Of a stretch of 64,000 bases of DNA, positions 18,290 through 24,958 are shown in pieces. Below the pieces are notes generated by a model. The model saw only the letters and a list, made by a program, of their open reading frames with translations, was not told the DNA's origin and searched no databases. Source of the DNA: Ignavibacteriota bacterium (GTDB lineage: Bacteria; Bacteroidota; Ignavibacteria; Tepidaquicellales; Tepidaquicellaceae); contig JAPLFJ010000037.1 of NCBI GenBank assembly GCA_026390735.1, positions 124,001-188,000 of the forward strand, read 5' to 3'. The translations under genes were made by a program, and so were the position numbers. Within the stretch, counting starts at the first letter, position 1, and each line of letters begins with the position of its first letter.

Positions 18290-18302
18290 GTTCCGTAGGA
18301 AC
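18290..18302. repeat. GTTCC-GTA-GGAAC palindrome, third copy
   Basis: Same family as 15007 and 15054, again followed by GACATAT. It lies about 65 bp upstream of the recQ-like start codon. Confidence 0.75.
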
Positions 18303-18746
18303 GACATATTATTAAATCTATTTCTTTCCTTTTAAATTATGCATTCTACATTAATGTTCATTATCATTCCATGATAATTTTTTCAGAGATTAATATTCCT
18401 GTTGAAATGCAAGTTTTATCGATTATATCTTTATATTTCGTGTCTTTAGTAAAGTATGCGACAGTCGGCCTTTTCTCATCTTTAACCCTAAAAAAAAGCA
18501 CTTAATCTTTTTCTAATTCGCTTAATTAGTCTAATTCGCGTAATTAGCGGACATCTCTTTCTTAATCCCATCTTTAACCCTAAAAAATCTCTGCTCTGTG
18601 CTCTCTGTGAACTCTGTGGTAAAAATCTTTTAATCTGTGTAAATCAGTTCTATCCATGTAAATCCGTGTTCTATCTTTTTCTAATTCGTTTAATTAGTGC
18701 AATTCGTGTCTGCTCTATCAACTATATTCTAACTCCTAAATTATAC

Positions 18747-18760
18747 TCTGGTAAACCAGA
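18747..18760. repeat. TCTGGT-AA-ACCAGA palindrome
   Basis: Perfect 6-bp dyad followed by ATTATTTTTTCTT. A second copy (CTGGT-AA-ACCAG followed by AATTATCTTTTCTT) lies at 22200-22211. Both are followed by TCTTTAACCCTAAAAAA, so the palindrome and the phrase travel together. Confidence 0.7.
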
Positions 18761-18907
18761 ATTATTTTTTCTTGTCTTTAACCCTAAAAAACAATCAGTG
18801 AAAATCAGCTCTAATCGTCTTTTATCAGTGTGCAATTCCTATCTCTTCTTTATTTTTCCTTTTTCTCTCTTAATTCATCATTCATAATTCTGAATTCATA
18901 ATTGCTC

Positions 18908-20236
18908 TTAAATCCCGCTGAAATCTATTTTATCAAACAGAAAACTCGGTGTCTGGTTCGACGAATATACATAAGGGTCATTCCCGACTTCAATCAGCTT
19001 TGCCCATAAGTCTTTTGCATTACCCGATATGTTCATTTCATTAACAGGATATTTAATCTCGCCGTTCTCTATGTAAAACCCTGCTATTCCGTTCGAGAAG
19101 TCGCCTGTAGTTGAATTGAAGTTACCCCCGAGGAATTCTGTCACAAGTATTCCTTTGTCTATCGTCTTCACAAGTTCTTCAATCGTTCTGTCACCGCATT
19201 TGTATATCAGATTCGATGAACTTCCTGTAAACGGTGTCATACTCATCTTCTTGCCGTAATAGTCATTTATGTAATAAGCGTTAAGTATTCCGTTGGTTAT
19301 TATTTCTCTCTGTTGTGCGGCAAGTCCTTCAGAATCGAAATGTCTCGACCCGAGTCCCTTTTTCACAAACGGATTATCTGTCACTGTTAATTTCTCTGAT
19401 GCAATATTCTTTCCAAGCATTCCCTCAAGGTATGAATTCTTCTGCTGAAGTGTCCTTCCACCTAAAGCCCTTAATAATGTTCCCATCGGACTCCATCCCG
19501 AACGGTTCTCAACCAGCATTTTGTAAACACCCGATTCTATTTTCTTCTGTCCGATTCTTCCCAGAGTTCTTTCAAGTGCCTTCTTTGCTATTTCGGAAGG
19601 ATTCATCATATCTTTCAGATGTCTCACTGAACACCCTTCTCCTGACGAAGGTTTCCCGCCGTTCGGGTCGTTAGCAGATACAATCGCATATAATGAATAA
19701 CCCGTACTCTCTGTTTCGCCGCTGAATCCTTTGCTGTGAACAAGGACCCCCTTTGCCAGTGAATCGGAGTAATAGGATGTTACGTTAATTACTTTATCAG
19801 ACTTTCCTTTAATTGTGTCGTAAACATTTTGCAGAAGTCCGAGTTTGCTCTTAAAGTCAAGCGAAGAAAACGATGAATCGTTTAATTCCAGATTCCTGTT
19901 CAGTATATCCTTATCAGGATATAATTTCTTTTCAGGTAAAGACCTTGCCTCATCTTTTGCAAGATAGTTTGTCATCTTCACTGCCTCTTCTATAAATCTC
20001 TTCAGTGAATCTTCTCTCATATCGTTAGTGCTGTGGGAAGAATACCTGTTGTTGCAGTACAGTTCAATGCCAAGCGATTTCTGGTTTGATTCCTGCAACT
20101 TCTCAATCCCGTCGTTTACAAGTATTATCTCCAGGCTTTTCACTTCGTTAACATTTGCAGTTGCTTCAGATGCACCCGATTTCAGTGCATATTCAACTGC
20201 CCACTCTGCTTTATCTTTTATACTTATATTCTTCAT
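18908..20236 (-). CDS. pmbA: TldD/PmbA-family protein, PmbA (TldE) type
   Basis: The 442-residue product belongs to the U62 TldD/PmbA family. In known systems TldD and PmbA form a heterodimeric metalloprotease that trims modified peptides such as microcin B17 and the CcdA antitoxin. This member lacks the HExxxH zinc motif, as PmbA proteins do, and shows the usual TSYYSDSLAKGVLVHSKGF, RHFDSEGLAAQQREII, GDFSNGIAGFYIENG and FPVNEMNISGN-like (YPVNEMNISGN) stretches. No signal peptide is visible (MKNISIKDKAEWAVEYALKSG), so it should stay in the cytoplasm, whereas its partner has a Tat signal. It follows tldD by 27 bp and is clearly cotranscribed. Confidence 0.9.
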   Translation of the reverse strand: MKNISIKDKAEWAVEYALKSGASEATANVNEVKSLEIILVNDGIEKLQESNQKSLGIELYCNNRYSSHSTNDMREDSLKRFIEEAVKMTNYLAKDEARSLPEKKLYPDKDILNRNLELNDSSFSSLDFKSKLGLLQNVYDTIKGKSDKVINVTSYYSDSLAKGVLVHSKGFSGETESTGYSLYAIVSANDPNGGKPSSGEGCSVRHLKDMMNPSEIAKKALERTLGRIGQKKIESGVYKMLVENRSGWSPMGTLLRALGGRTLQQKNSYLEGMLGKNIASEKLTVTDNPFVKKGLGSRHFDSEGLAAQQREIITNGILNAYYINDYYGKKMSMTPFTGSSSNLIYKCGDRTIEELVKTIDKGILVTEFLGGNFNSTTGDFSNGIAGFYIENGEIKYPVNEMNISGNAKDLWAKLIEVGNDPYVYSSNQTPSFLFDKIDFSGI

Positions 20237-20263
20237 ACACTTTTTATAATTTTATGTTTTAAA

Positions 20264-21811
20264 TTATTTGCTCTCTCCGCCCACAGTCAGTCGTGAAACC
20301 TTGACAGTAGGTAATCCCATCGAAACCGGAACTCCCTGGCCGCCTTTACCGCAGGTCCATCCGCCGCGTGTCATCGCAAAATCATCCGCAACCATCGTTA
20401 TGTCCTTCAGCATCTGAGGCCCGTTTCCTATTATGTTTATGTCCTTTATAGGTTTTGTAAGCTTTCCGTTTTCTATCAGATAACCGTTCTTCACATAAAA
20501 CGTAAAATCACCGGGACCTATATTTACCTGCCCGTTCGTAAAGCTCTCGCAGTATATTCCGTGCTTTACACTCTGTATGATTTCATCTTTCTTGTGCGGA
20601 CCGTTTGTCATGTATGTGTTTCTCATTCTCGGAATAGGTATATGCCTGAAAGATTGTCTTCTGCCGTTACCCGTCGGACTCAGGTTATAATACTTCGCAC
20701 TTATTTTGTCATGCATATATCCAGTAAGTACGCCGTTTTCCACGAGGTATGTTTTCTGTGCATCGTTGCATTCATCGTCAACGTTTATTGAACCCTGTAG
20801 TTCAGGATACAATGCATCGTCAACAATATTCACAAAGTCCATCGCAACAGGTTTGTTTATCATATCAGAATAAATGGATTCTTTCTTCCTGTTAAAATCG
20901 GCTTCCATTCCGTGTCCGACTGCCTCATGCAGTAATATTCCTGAATCTCCCGCTGAAAGCACAACTTCCATCTCGCCGGCTTCAGGTTTTACTGCATCAA
21001 AAAGAATCATCGTCTTCCTCACTGCTTCCGAAGAAAGAAAATCTATATTTTCCCTTGAAAATAATTCAAACCCCTTTCTTCCTGCTATATCAGCATAGTT
21101 CGTTTCTTTCTTTCCTCCTGATTCTGCAGTGCAGTTCGCAGTAATCCTTCCTGTCGGCTGAAAATCACATACAGCATTGCCTTCTGAATTTACTGCAAGA
21201 ATGTAATTTGAATCATCCGAACAACTAATCACAACTTTTATAACCCTGCTGTCCTTCGAAAATATCTTCTCATTAATTTCGGTCATCAGAGGCATCTTAT
21301 CAGTTATCGAAATCTTTTCCCACGGCATTTCTATCGGATAGATGTTCTTAATCTTCTTCTCAGTAATGCTCACAGGCACTATTATCTTCCCGCCGTTCGC
21401 AACATTTGCAGCCGTCTTTGCGGCTTCAACCATATTCGCAAGAGTAATCTCCTCTGCAAAAGAATAACCCGTCTGGTCACCCTTCAGCACTCTGATACCA
21501 ACTCCAAAATCAACATTTGAATATGCTCTGTTTACTTTATTATCCTCCAGTATCACATAGTTGCTTATTTTGTGCTGGAAGAATAAATCGCAGTAGTCGC
21601 CCCCTTTGGAAAGAGCCTCGCTCATTACCTTCGAAAGCATTTCTTCTGTTACATTGAACCTGTCGTAATAATCTTTGATTGATTTCATATTATTTAATGT
21701 TGAGTACGCGTTTGTGGAATGTATTTTCAGGAATGATGGCAAAACCAAAACTCCTGCCAGACCTATCGAAGACTTCTTCAAAAAATCTCTTCGGTTTAAA
21801 AATGTAGTCAT
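20264..21811 (-). CDS. tldD: TldD metalloprotease with Tat signal peptide
   Basis: The 515-residue protein is the catalytic TldD partner. The zinc motif HEAVGH is present (H295, E296, H300) in GDSGILLHEAVGHGMEADFN. The C-terminal GGWTCGKGGQGVPVSMGLP supplies the cysteine that acts as third ligand in studied TldD proteins. The N-terminus MTTFLNRRDFLKKSSIGLAG is a textbook twin-arginine signal (NRRDFLKK followed by a hydrophobic stretch to residue ~29), making the protein about 35 residues longer than the cytoplasmic form. If functional, it places TldD in the periplasm, away from PmbA, which lacks a signal. It is the first gene of a two-gene operon with pmbA. Confidence 0.9.
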   Translation of the reverse strand: MTTFLNRRDFLKKSSIGLAGVLVLPSFLKIHSTNAYSTLNNMKSIKDYYDRFNVTEEMLSKVMSEALSKGGDYCDLFFQHKISNYVILEDNKVNRAYSNVDFGVGIRVLKGDQTGYSFAEEITLANMVEAAKTAANVANGGKIIVPVSITEKKIKNIYPIEMPWEKISITDKMPLMTEINEKIFSKDSRVIKVVISCSDDSNYILAVNSEGNAVCDFQPTGRITANCTAESGGKKETNYADIAGRKGFELFSRENIDFLSSEAVRKTMILFDAVKPEAGEMEVVLSAGDSGILLHEAVGHGMEADFNRKKESIYSDMINKPVAMDFVNIVDDALYPELQGSINVDDECNDAQKTYLVENGVLTGYMHDKISAKYYNLSPTGNGRRQSFRHIPIPRMRNTYMTNGPHKKDEIIQSVKHGIYCESFTNGQVNIGPGDFTFYVKNGYLIENGKLTKPIKDINIIGNGPQMLKDITMVADDFAMTRGGWTCGKGGQGVPVSMGLPTVKVSRLTVGGESK

Positions 21812-22462
21812 TATATATATAAATTGATTTATTATTTATTCAAATACTTAAATATGAATCTGTATCTTTAATAAAACTAATTATGAATACTTTTTACTGA
21901 CTGATTTTCAAAAACTTCTAAAATGTATCTGACGCAATTTGTCTTGTAAATACAAAAATAAATATTATTCCCTCAATTGTCAAAGAAGGATTTTCTCAAT
22001 ATAACCCTGTATTTTGCATAAAAATATGCATAAATATTGTTATAACAATTATATGTAGCAATATTCTGTACCCATAAATAATAATAAAATATTATTGAAA
22101 ATCTTTTAGGCGAAGTTTCGTCGTGGCGGAAGATTTCATATCTGTATATAAATTATTGTCGAATATCTTTCTTTCTATTCCTACTTGCTACTCCATACGC
22201 TGGTAAACCAGAATTATCTTTTCTTATCTTTAACCCTAAAAAATCTCTATCTGCGAATTAGCTTGCTAATCGCTCTTTAAAATCCGCTCTTTCAGCGTCA
22301 TCCGCGTTCCATTCCTTCTTCTATCTTTTCTTGCCATTTTGCGCACATTTTCACTCGTAACTGTTTACTTCCTACTCTTTACTTCCTACTCTTTACTCCC
22401 TTCTCCTTACTTCCTACTTCTTTCTCCCTACTTCTTTCTCCTTACTTCTTTCTCCTTACTTC
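21812..22462. other. Gene-free region with repeated blocks and polypyrimidine tract
   Basis: The left part (21812-22110) is AT-rich and should contain the tldD promoter, not located. Then follow an imperfect TTCGTC-GT-GGCGGA palindrome (22117-22130), CTGGT-AA-ACCAG (22200-22211), the TTTAACCCTAAAAAA phrase and a block (about 22299-22385) that recurs at 23664-23748. It ends in the polypyrimidine tract 22365-22490. The plus-strand frame 22339-22560 is repeat sequence, not a gene. Confidence 0.6.
22299..22385. repeat. Direct repeat block A, copy 1
   Basis: About 85 bp starting CATCCGCGTTCCATTCC and containing CTTTTCTTGCCATTTTGC and TTTTCACTCGTAACTG match 23664-23748 with only a few differences. 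The two copies flank the region 22.4-23.7 kb, including the small TPR gene. Confidence 0.75.
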
Positions 22463-22490
22463 CTACTCCTTACTCCCTAAACCCCTCGCC
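22365..22490. repeat. Polypyrimidine tract of TACTCCCT/TACTTCCT units
   Basis: The plus strand is almost free of G for over 100 bp, with loosely repeated TACTTCCTACTCTTTACT and ACTTCTTTCTCC phrases. It runs into the 3' end of the TPR gene at 22463. A second such tract lies at 23728-23860. Long homopurine-homopyrimidine stretches can form triplex or slipped structures. Confidence 0.7.
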
Positions 22491-22912
22491 TCTATTATAT
22501 TCGCCGACAACTCATACTCATATTCCGGAAACAATATTATCGCCGTCTCCCAGTCATTAATCGCTTCCTGATATTTCTTCAAAGCAAAATGACTTATTCC
22601 CCTGTAATAATAAAATTCACTGAACCTGTTTTCCAGAATACATCCCGTTAACTTTACTATTGTCTCCTCAAATTTCCCTTCCTCATAATGTGTCATCGCT
22701 TCTGCATATTTCAGATTCAGACTATCTTCCAGATTATTCACAGGCCGTGCAAAATGGTCTTTTCCAGATAACTTAGATAACCTGAACGGATATTCTTCTT
22801 CATCACCATCTTCATCTTCATCCTCAGTATTTCGCTTCTTAAAAAATAAATACACGAAGTATCCCGCCACGAATACCGCTATCCCGATTATTATTCTGTC
22901 TATGTCAGTCAT
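22463..22912 (-). CDS. Small membrane-anchored TPR protein
   Basis: The 149-residue protein has one N-terminal membrane helix (about 7-24, IIIGIAVFVAGYFVYLFF) followed by KKR and an acidic run (EDEDEDGDEEE), then two tetratricopeptide-like units. These contain LKYAEAMTHYEEGKFEETI and FYYYRGISHFALKKYQEAIN, the second followed by DWETAIILFP. It is probably anchored in the inner membrane with a cytoplasmic TPR scaffold. Partner unknown. It is the only gene in a 2.3 kb repeat-rich stretch; its start at 22912 is consistent with the hydrophobic N-terminus. Confidence 0.75.
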   Translation of the reverse strand: MTDIDRIIIGIAVFVAGYFVYLFFKKRNTEDEDEDGDEEEYPFRLSKLSGKDHFARPVNNLEDSLNLKYAEAMTHYEEGKFEETIVKLTGCILENRFSEFYYYRGISHFALKKYQEAINDWETAIILFPEYEYELSANIIEARGLGSKE

Positions 22913-23084
22913 TACCTTTTGCTAAATTGTAAATATCAATTTATTAAATCACTCGTTTGTAAACTGTAAATTATCTTTAATCCAAAAATCGCTCTTCCTT
23001 AAACTTTAATAAAGTCAATCTATATACATAATTAATATCAGTGAAAATCCGTTCTTCCCGCGTCAATCCGCGTTCCATTCCTTC

Positions 23085-23465
23085 TTTTTAATATTTCCGT
23101 ATCTTTCATTTATTTAGCAGGAGAAGTTCTCTTCATACTTCTTACTCCATACTCCCTACTTCTTAACTTCTCTAACCCTAAAAAAATCTCTATCCGCTCT
23201 TATCCGCTCTTTCCGCGTCATCCGCGTTCCATTCCTTCTCTTAATTCATCATTCCGCGTTCTTTGCGTCCGCCGTGGCGGAATCATTCATAATTGAAGAA
23301 GTCATCAGCGTTCCATTCCTTCTCTTAATATTCATAATTGAAGAAGTCATCCGCGTTCCATTCCTTCCTTTTAATATTTCCGTATCTTTCATTTATTTAG
23401 CGGGAGAAGTTCTCTTCATACTTCTTACTCCATACTCCCTACTTCTTCACTTCTCTAACCCTGAA
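23085..23465. repeat. Direct repeat block B, two copies 284 bp apart
   Basis: The sequence beginning TTTTAATATTTCCGTATC, with GAGAAGTTCTCTTCATAC and TACTCCATACTCCCTAC, appears at about 23085-23180 and again at 23369-23465 with few changes. Confidence 0.75.
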
Positions 23466-23667
23466 AAATCTCTTTCTCTAATCTTATTTCGTGCCTTTCG
23501 TGAATTTCGCGGGAGAATCTCTTTCTTTAATCTTTATCCCTGAAAAATCTCTATCCGCTCTTATCCGTTCTTTCGGCGTCATCCGCGTTCCATTCCTTCT
23601 CTTAATTCATCATTCCGCGTTCTTTGCGTCCGCCGTGGCGGAATCATTCATAATTGAAGAAGTCATC
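23188..23667. repeat. Direct repeat block C, two copies 361 bp apart, each with the TCCGCCGTGGCGGA palindrome
   Basis: A ~118-bp unit starting CTCTATCCGCTCTTATCC and ending AATTGAAGAAGTCATC occurs at 23188-23306 and 23549-23667. Each copy contains TTCTTTGCG followed by the perfect palindrome (23268-23281 and 23629-23642). Confidence 0.75.
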
Positions 23668-23748
23668 CGCGTTCCATTCCTTCTTCTATCTTTTCTTGCC
23701 ATTTTGCACACGTTTTCACTCGTAACTGTTTACTTCCTACTCTTTACT
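23664..23748. repeat. Direct repeat block A, copy 2
   Basis: Matches 22299-22385; one visible difference is GCACACG in place of GCGCACA before the shared TTTTCACTCGTAACTG. Confidence 0.75.
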
Positions 23749-23860
23749 CCCTACTCTTTACTCCCTTCTCCATACTCCCTTCTCTTTACTCCCTACTCTT
23801 TACTCCCTACTCTTTACTCCCTTCTCCATACTCCCTACTTCTTTCTCCCTACTTCCCAAA
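23728..23860. repeat. Second polypyrimidine tract
   Basis: Tandem-like CTACTCTTTACTCC and CTTCTCCATACTCC phrases with almost no G on the plus strand, similar to 22365-22490. It ends about 25 bp before the first dyad at 23886. Confidence 0.7.
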
Positions 23861-23885
23861 CCACATTCCTGTCACTAAATTCTTA

Positions 23886-23938
23886 TCTCAAAATGAGACT
23901 TTTCGTCTCAAAATGAGACTTTTCGTCTCAAAATGAGA
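23886..23938. promoter_or_regulatory. Three phased TCTCA-N3-TGAGA dyads (candidate enhancer sites)
   Basis: GTCTCAAAATGAGACTTTTC is repeated with an exact 20-bp period; the TCTCA half-sites start at 23886, 23906 and 23926. Each unit is a perfect inverted repeat with AAA in the centre. The half-sites and period are identical to the pair at 12884 and 12904. The array lies about 85-135 bp upstream of the -24 element at 24021. Confidence 0.8.
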
Positions 23939-24020
23939 CAGTTTTCTCCATTAATTTCCTATCGTTCACAAATAATCCCCTAAAACACTCTTTAAACAAC
24001 GTTTTATCATTCTCATTATC

Positions 24021-24036
24021 TGGCACAACAATTGCA
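24021..24036 (+). promoter_or_regulatory. Sigma-54 (RpoN) -24/-12 promoter
   Basis: TGGCACAACAATTGCA fits the sigma-54 consensus, with GG and GC ten bases apart and a perfect TTGCA box. It would give a transcript starting near 24048 that reads through the truncated surface gene and the CRISPR repeat to the hairpin at 24594-24620. Confidence 0.75.
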
Positions 24037-24047
24037 ATATATATATA

Positions 24048-24079
24048 CCGTAGATGGCAATAGAGCAGGTTACGGCTCT
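24048..24079 (+). promoter_or_regulatory. Leader hairpin with two alternative pairings
   Basis: In the leader of the truncated surface gene CCGTA (24048-24052) can pair with TACGG (24071-24075), or AGAGC (24062-24066) with GCTCT (24075-24079). The two stems compete at one base and by stacking. A structured leader is likely; whether it is a switch is unknown. Confidence 0.35.
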
Positions 24080-24145
24080 GGAAAATCCCCCTGTTTATGT
24101 CACTAAAAAACTAAACATAAAATTTATCTAAGGAGTAAATTTACA

Positions 24146-24505
24146 ATGAACTCAAAAGAAATTAACATAATCATACTGGCAGTATTATTCTGCTTTTTCA
24201 CACTGAACTCCGCACTGCCTCAGGTAGCAATTAACACAGACGGCGCTCAGCCAAACACCAAGTCCATTCTTGACGTTGCTTCAACATCTCTCGGAGTACT
24301 TCTCCCGCGAATGACTGAGGCACAAAGAACAGCCATCACAAGTCCTCCGCAGGGATTACTCGTTTTCCAGATAGACGGCGGTGCAAATGCAGGTCTCTAT
24401 TATGCAACAGGCACTGGAAATAACTGGACATTAATATTTCACTCAAACACTACCGCAATCACTGGCAACGGCTCCGTTGTGGTTTGCTTTCAAAAGTTTG
24501 TTTGA
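24146..24505 (+). CDS. Truncated surface protein whose 3' end is a CRISPR repeat
   Basis: The frame encodes 119 residues: a signal peptide (about 1-25), then PQVAINTDGAQPNTKSILDVAS, GVLLPRMTEAQRTAI and GLYYATGTGNNW, an N-terminal module common on long Bacteroidota surface or tail-fibre-like proteins. Relatives with this module normally continue for several hundred residues. Here the frame reaches the CRISPR repeat at 24476 exactly at a codon boundary, and the last nine residues (VVVCFQKFV) and the TGA stop are encoded by the repeat. The start is well supported by AAGGAG eight to ten bases upstream. It is probably the remnant of a gene whose 3' part was lost by deletion or recombination with the array; the remnant is probably non-functional as a surface protein, though still under a sigma-54-type promoter. 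Confidence 0.7.
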   Translation: MNSKEINIIILAVLFCFFTLNSALPQVAINTDGAQPNTKSILDVASTSLGVLLPRMTEAQRTAITSPPQGLLVFQIDGGANAGLYYATGTGNNWTLIFHSNTTAITGNGSVVVCFQKFV

Positions 24506-24522
24506 CGAATTTTGCATAGAAT
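24476..24522 (+). CRISPR. Solitary type II-C CRISPR repeat
   Basis: The segment starts GTTGTGGTTTGCTTTCA, the usual opening of long (~46-47 nt) repeats in Bacteroidota type II-C loci. Its first ~16 bases pair with the anti-repeat of the tracrRNA at 30406-30420, allowing one bulged base. No second copy was found within the window, so no spacer can be delimited; the 3' boundary is set by typical length. The repeat is on the plus strand, facing the 3' end of cas2. It may be the last survivor of a deleted array, a guide-like RNA gene, or an assembly collapse. Confidence 0.7.
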
Positions 24523-24593
24523 ACATATTCGTTAACTTACTTAAACACAAAGTAGTTATGAGTTTTTCGATTTGTGAAAAAACGTCAAAAAGG

Positions 24594-24620
24594 AATGGGT
24601 TATACTCAGTATAACCCATT
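24594..24620. terminator. Strong hairpin terminator between CRISPR repeat and cas2
   Basis: A perfect 12-bp stem (AATGGGTTATAC/GTATAACCCATT) with a 3-nt loop is followed on the plus strand by TTTTTATT and on the minus strand by CCTTTTTG. It can end the plus-strand surface-gene/CRISPR transcript and also the cas operon from the other side. Confidence 0.85.
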
Positions 24621-24628
24621 TTTTATTC

Positions 24629-24958
<330 letters not shown>

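Larger units (their letters stand above)
18227..18907. other. Gene-free stretch built of repeated phrases
   Basis: No gene was seen in 680 bp. It holds a GTTCC-GTA-GGAAC palindrome (18290-18302), a tandem CTAATTCGCTTAATTAGT / CTAATTCGCGTAATTAGC pair (about 18512-18549) with a third diverged copy near 18680, the dyad TCTGGT-AA-ACCAGA (18747-18760) and three copies of TTTAACCCTAAAAAA. Phrases such as CTCTGTGAACTCTGTGGT and ATCCATGTAAATCCGTGTT recur with small changes. The plus-strand frame at 18666-18887 lies wholly in these repeats and is not annotated. Confidence 0.65.
22913..24145. other. 1.2 kb repeat-rich gap ending in a sigma-54-controlled promoter region
   Basis: No gene was seen. It consists of two rounds of the same text-like blocks (B at 23085 and 23369; C at 23188 and 23549; A at 23664), two TCCGCC-GT-GGCGGA palindromes, a polypyrimidine tract and, from 23886, the regulatory region of the truncated surface gene: three phased dyads, a sigma-54-type promoter and a ~100-bp leader. 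The plus-strand frames at 23274-23543 and 23491-23916 are repeat-derived and not annotated. Confidence 0.65.

Noticed and set aside
22339-22560. Plus-strand open frame over the polypyrimidine tract
   Set aside because: Its product is low-complexity Leu/Ser/Tyr/Pro repeat from TACTCCCT-like units and it overlaps the TPR gene on the other strand.
23274-23916. Two overlapping plus-strand frames in the repeat region
   Set aside because: Both consist of repeated blocks B, C and A; the encoded phrases repeat because the DNA does, with no protein-like conservation.
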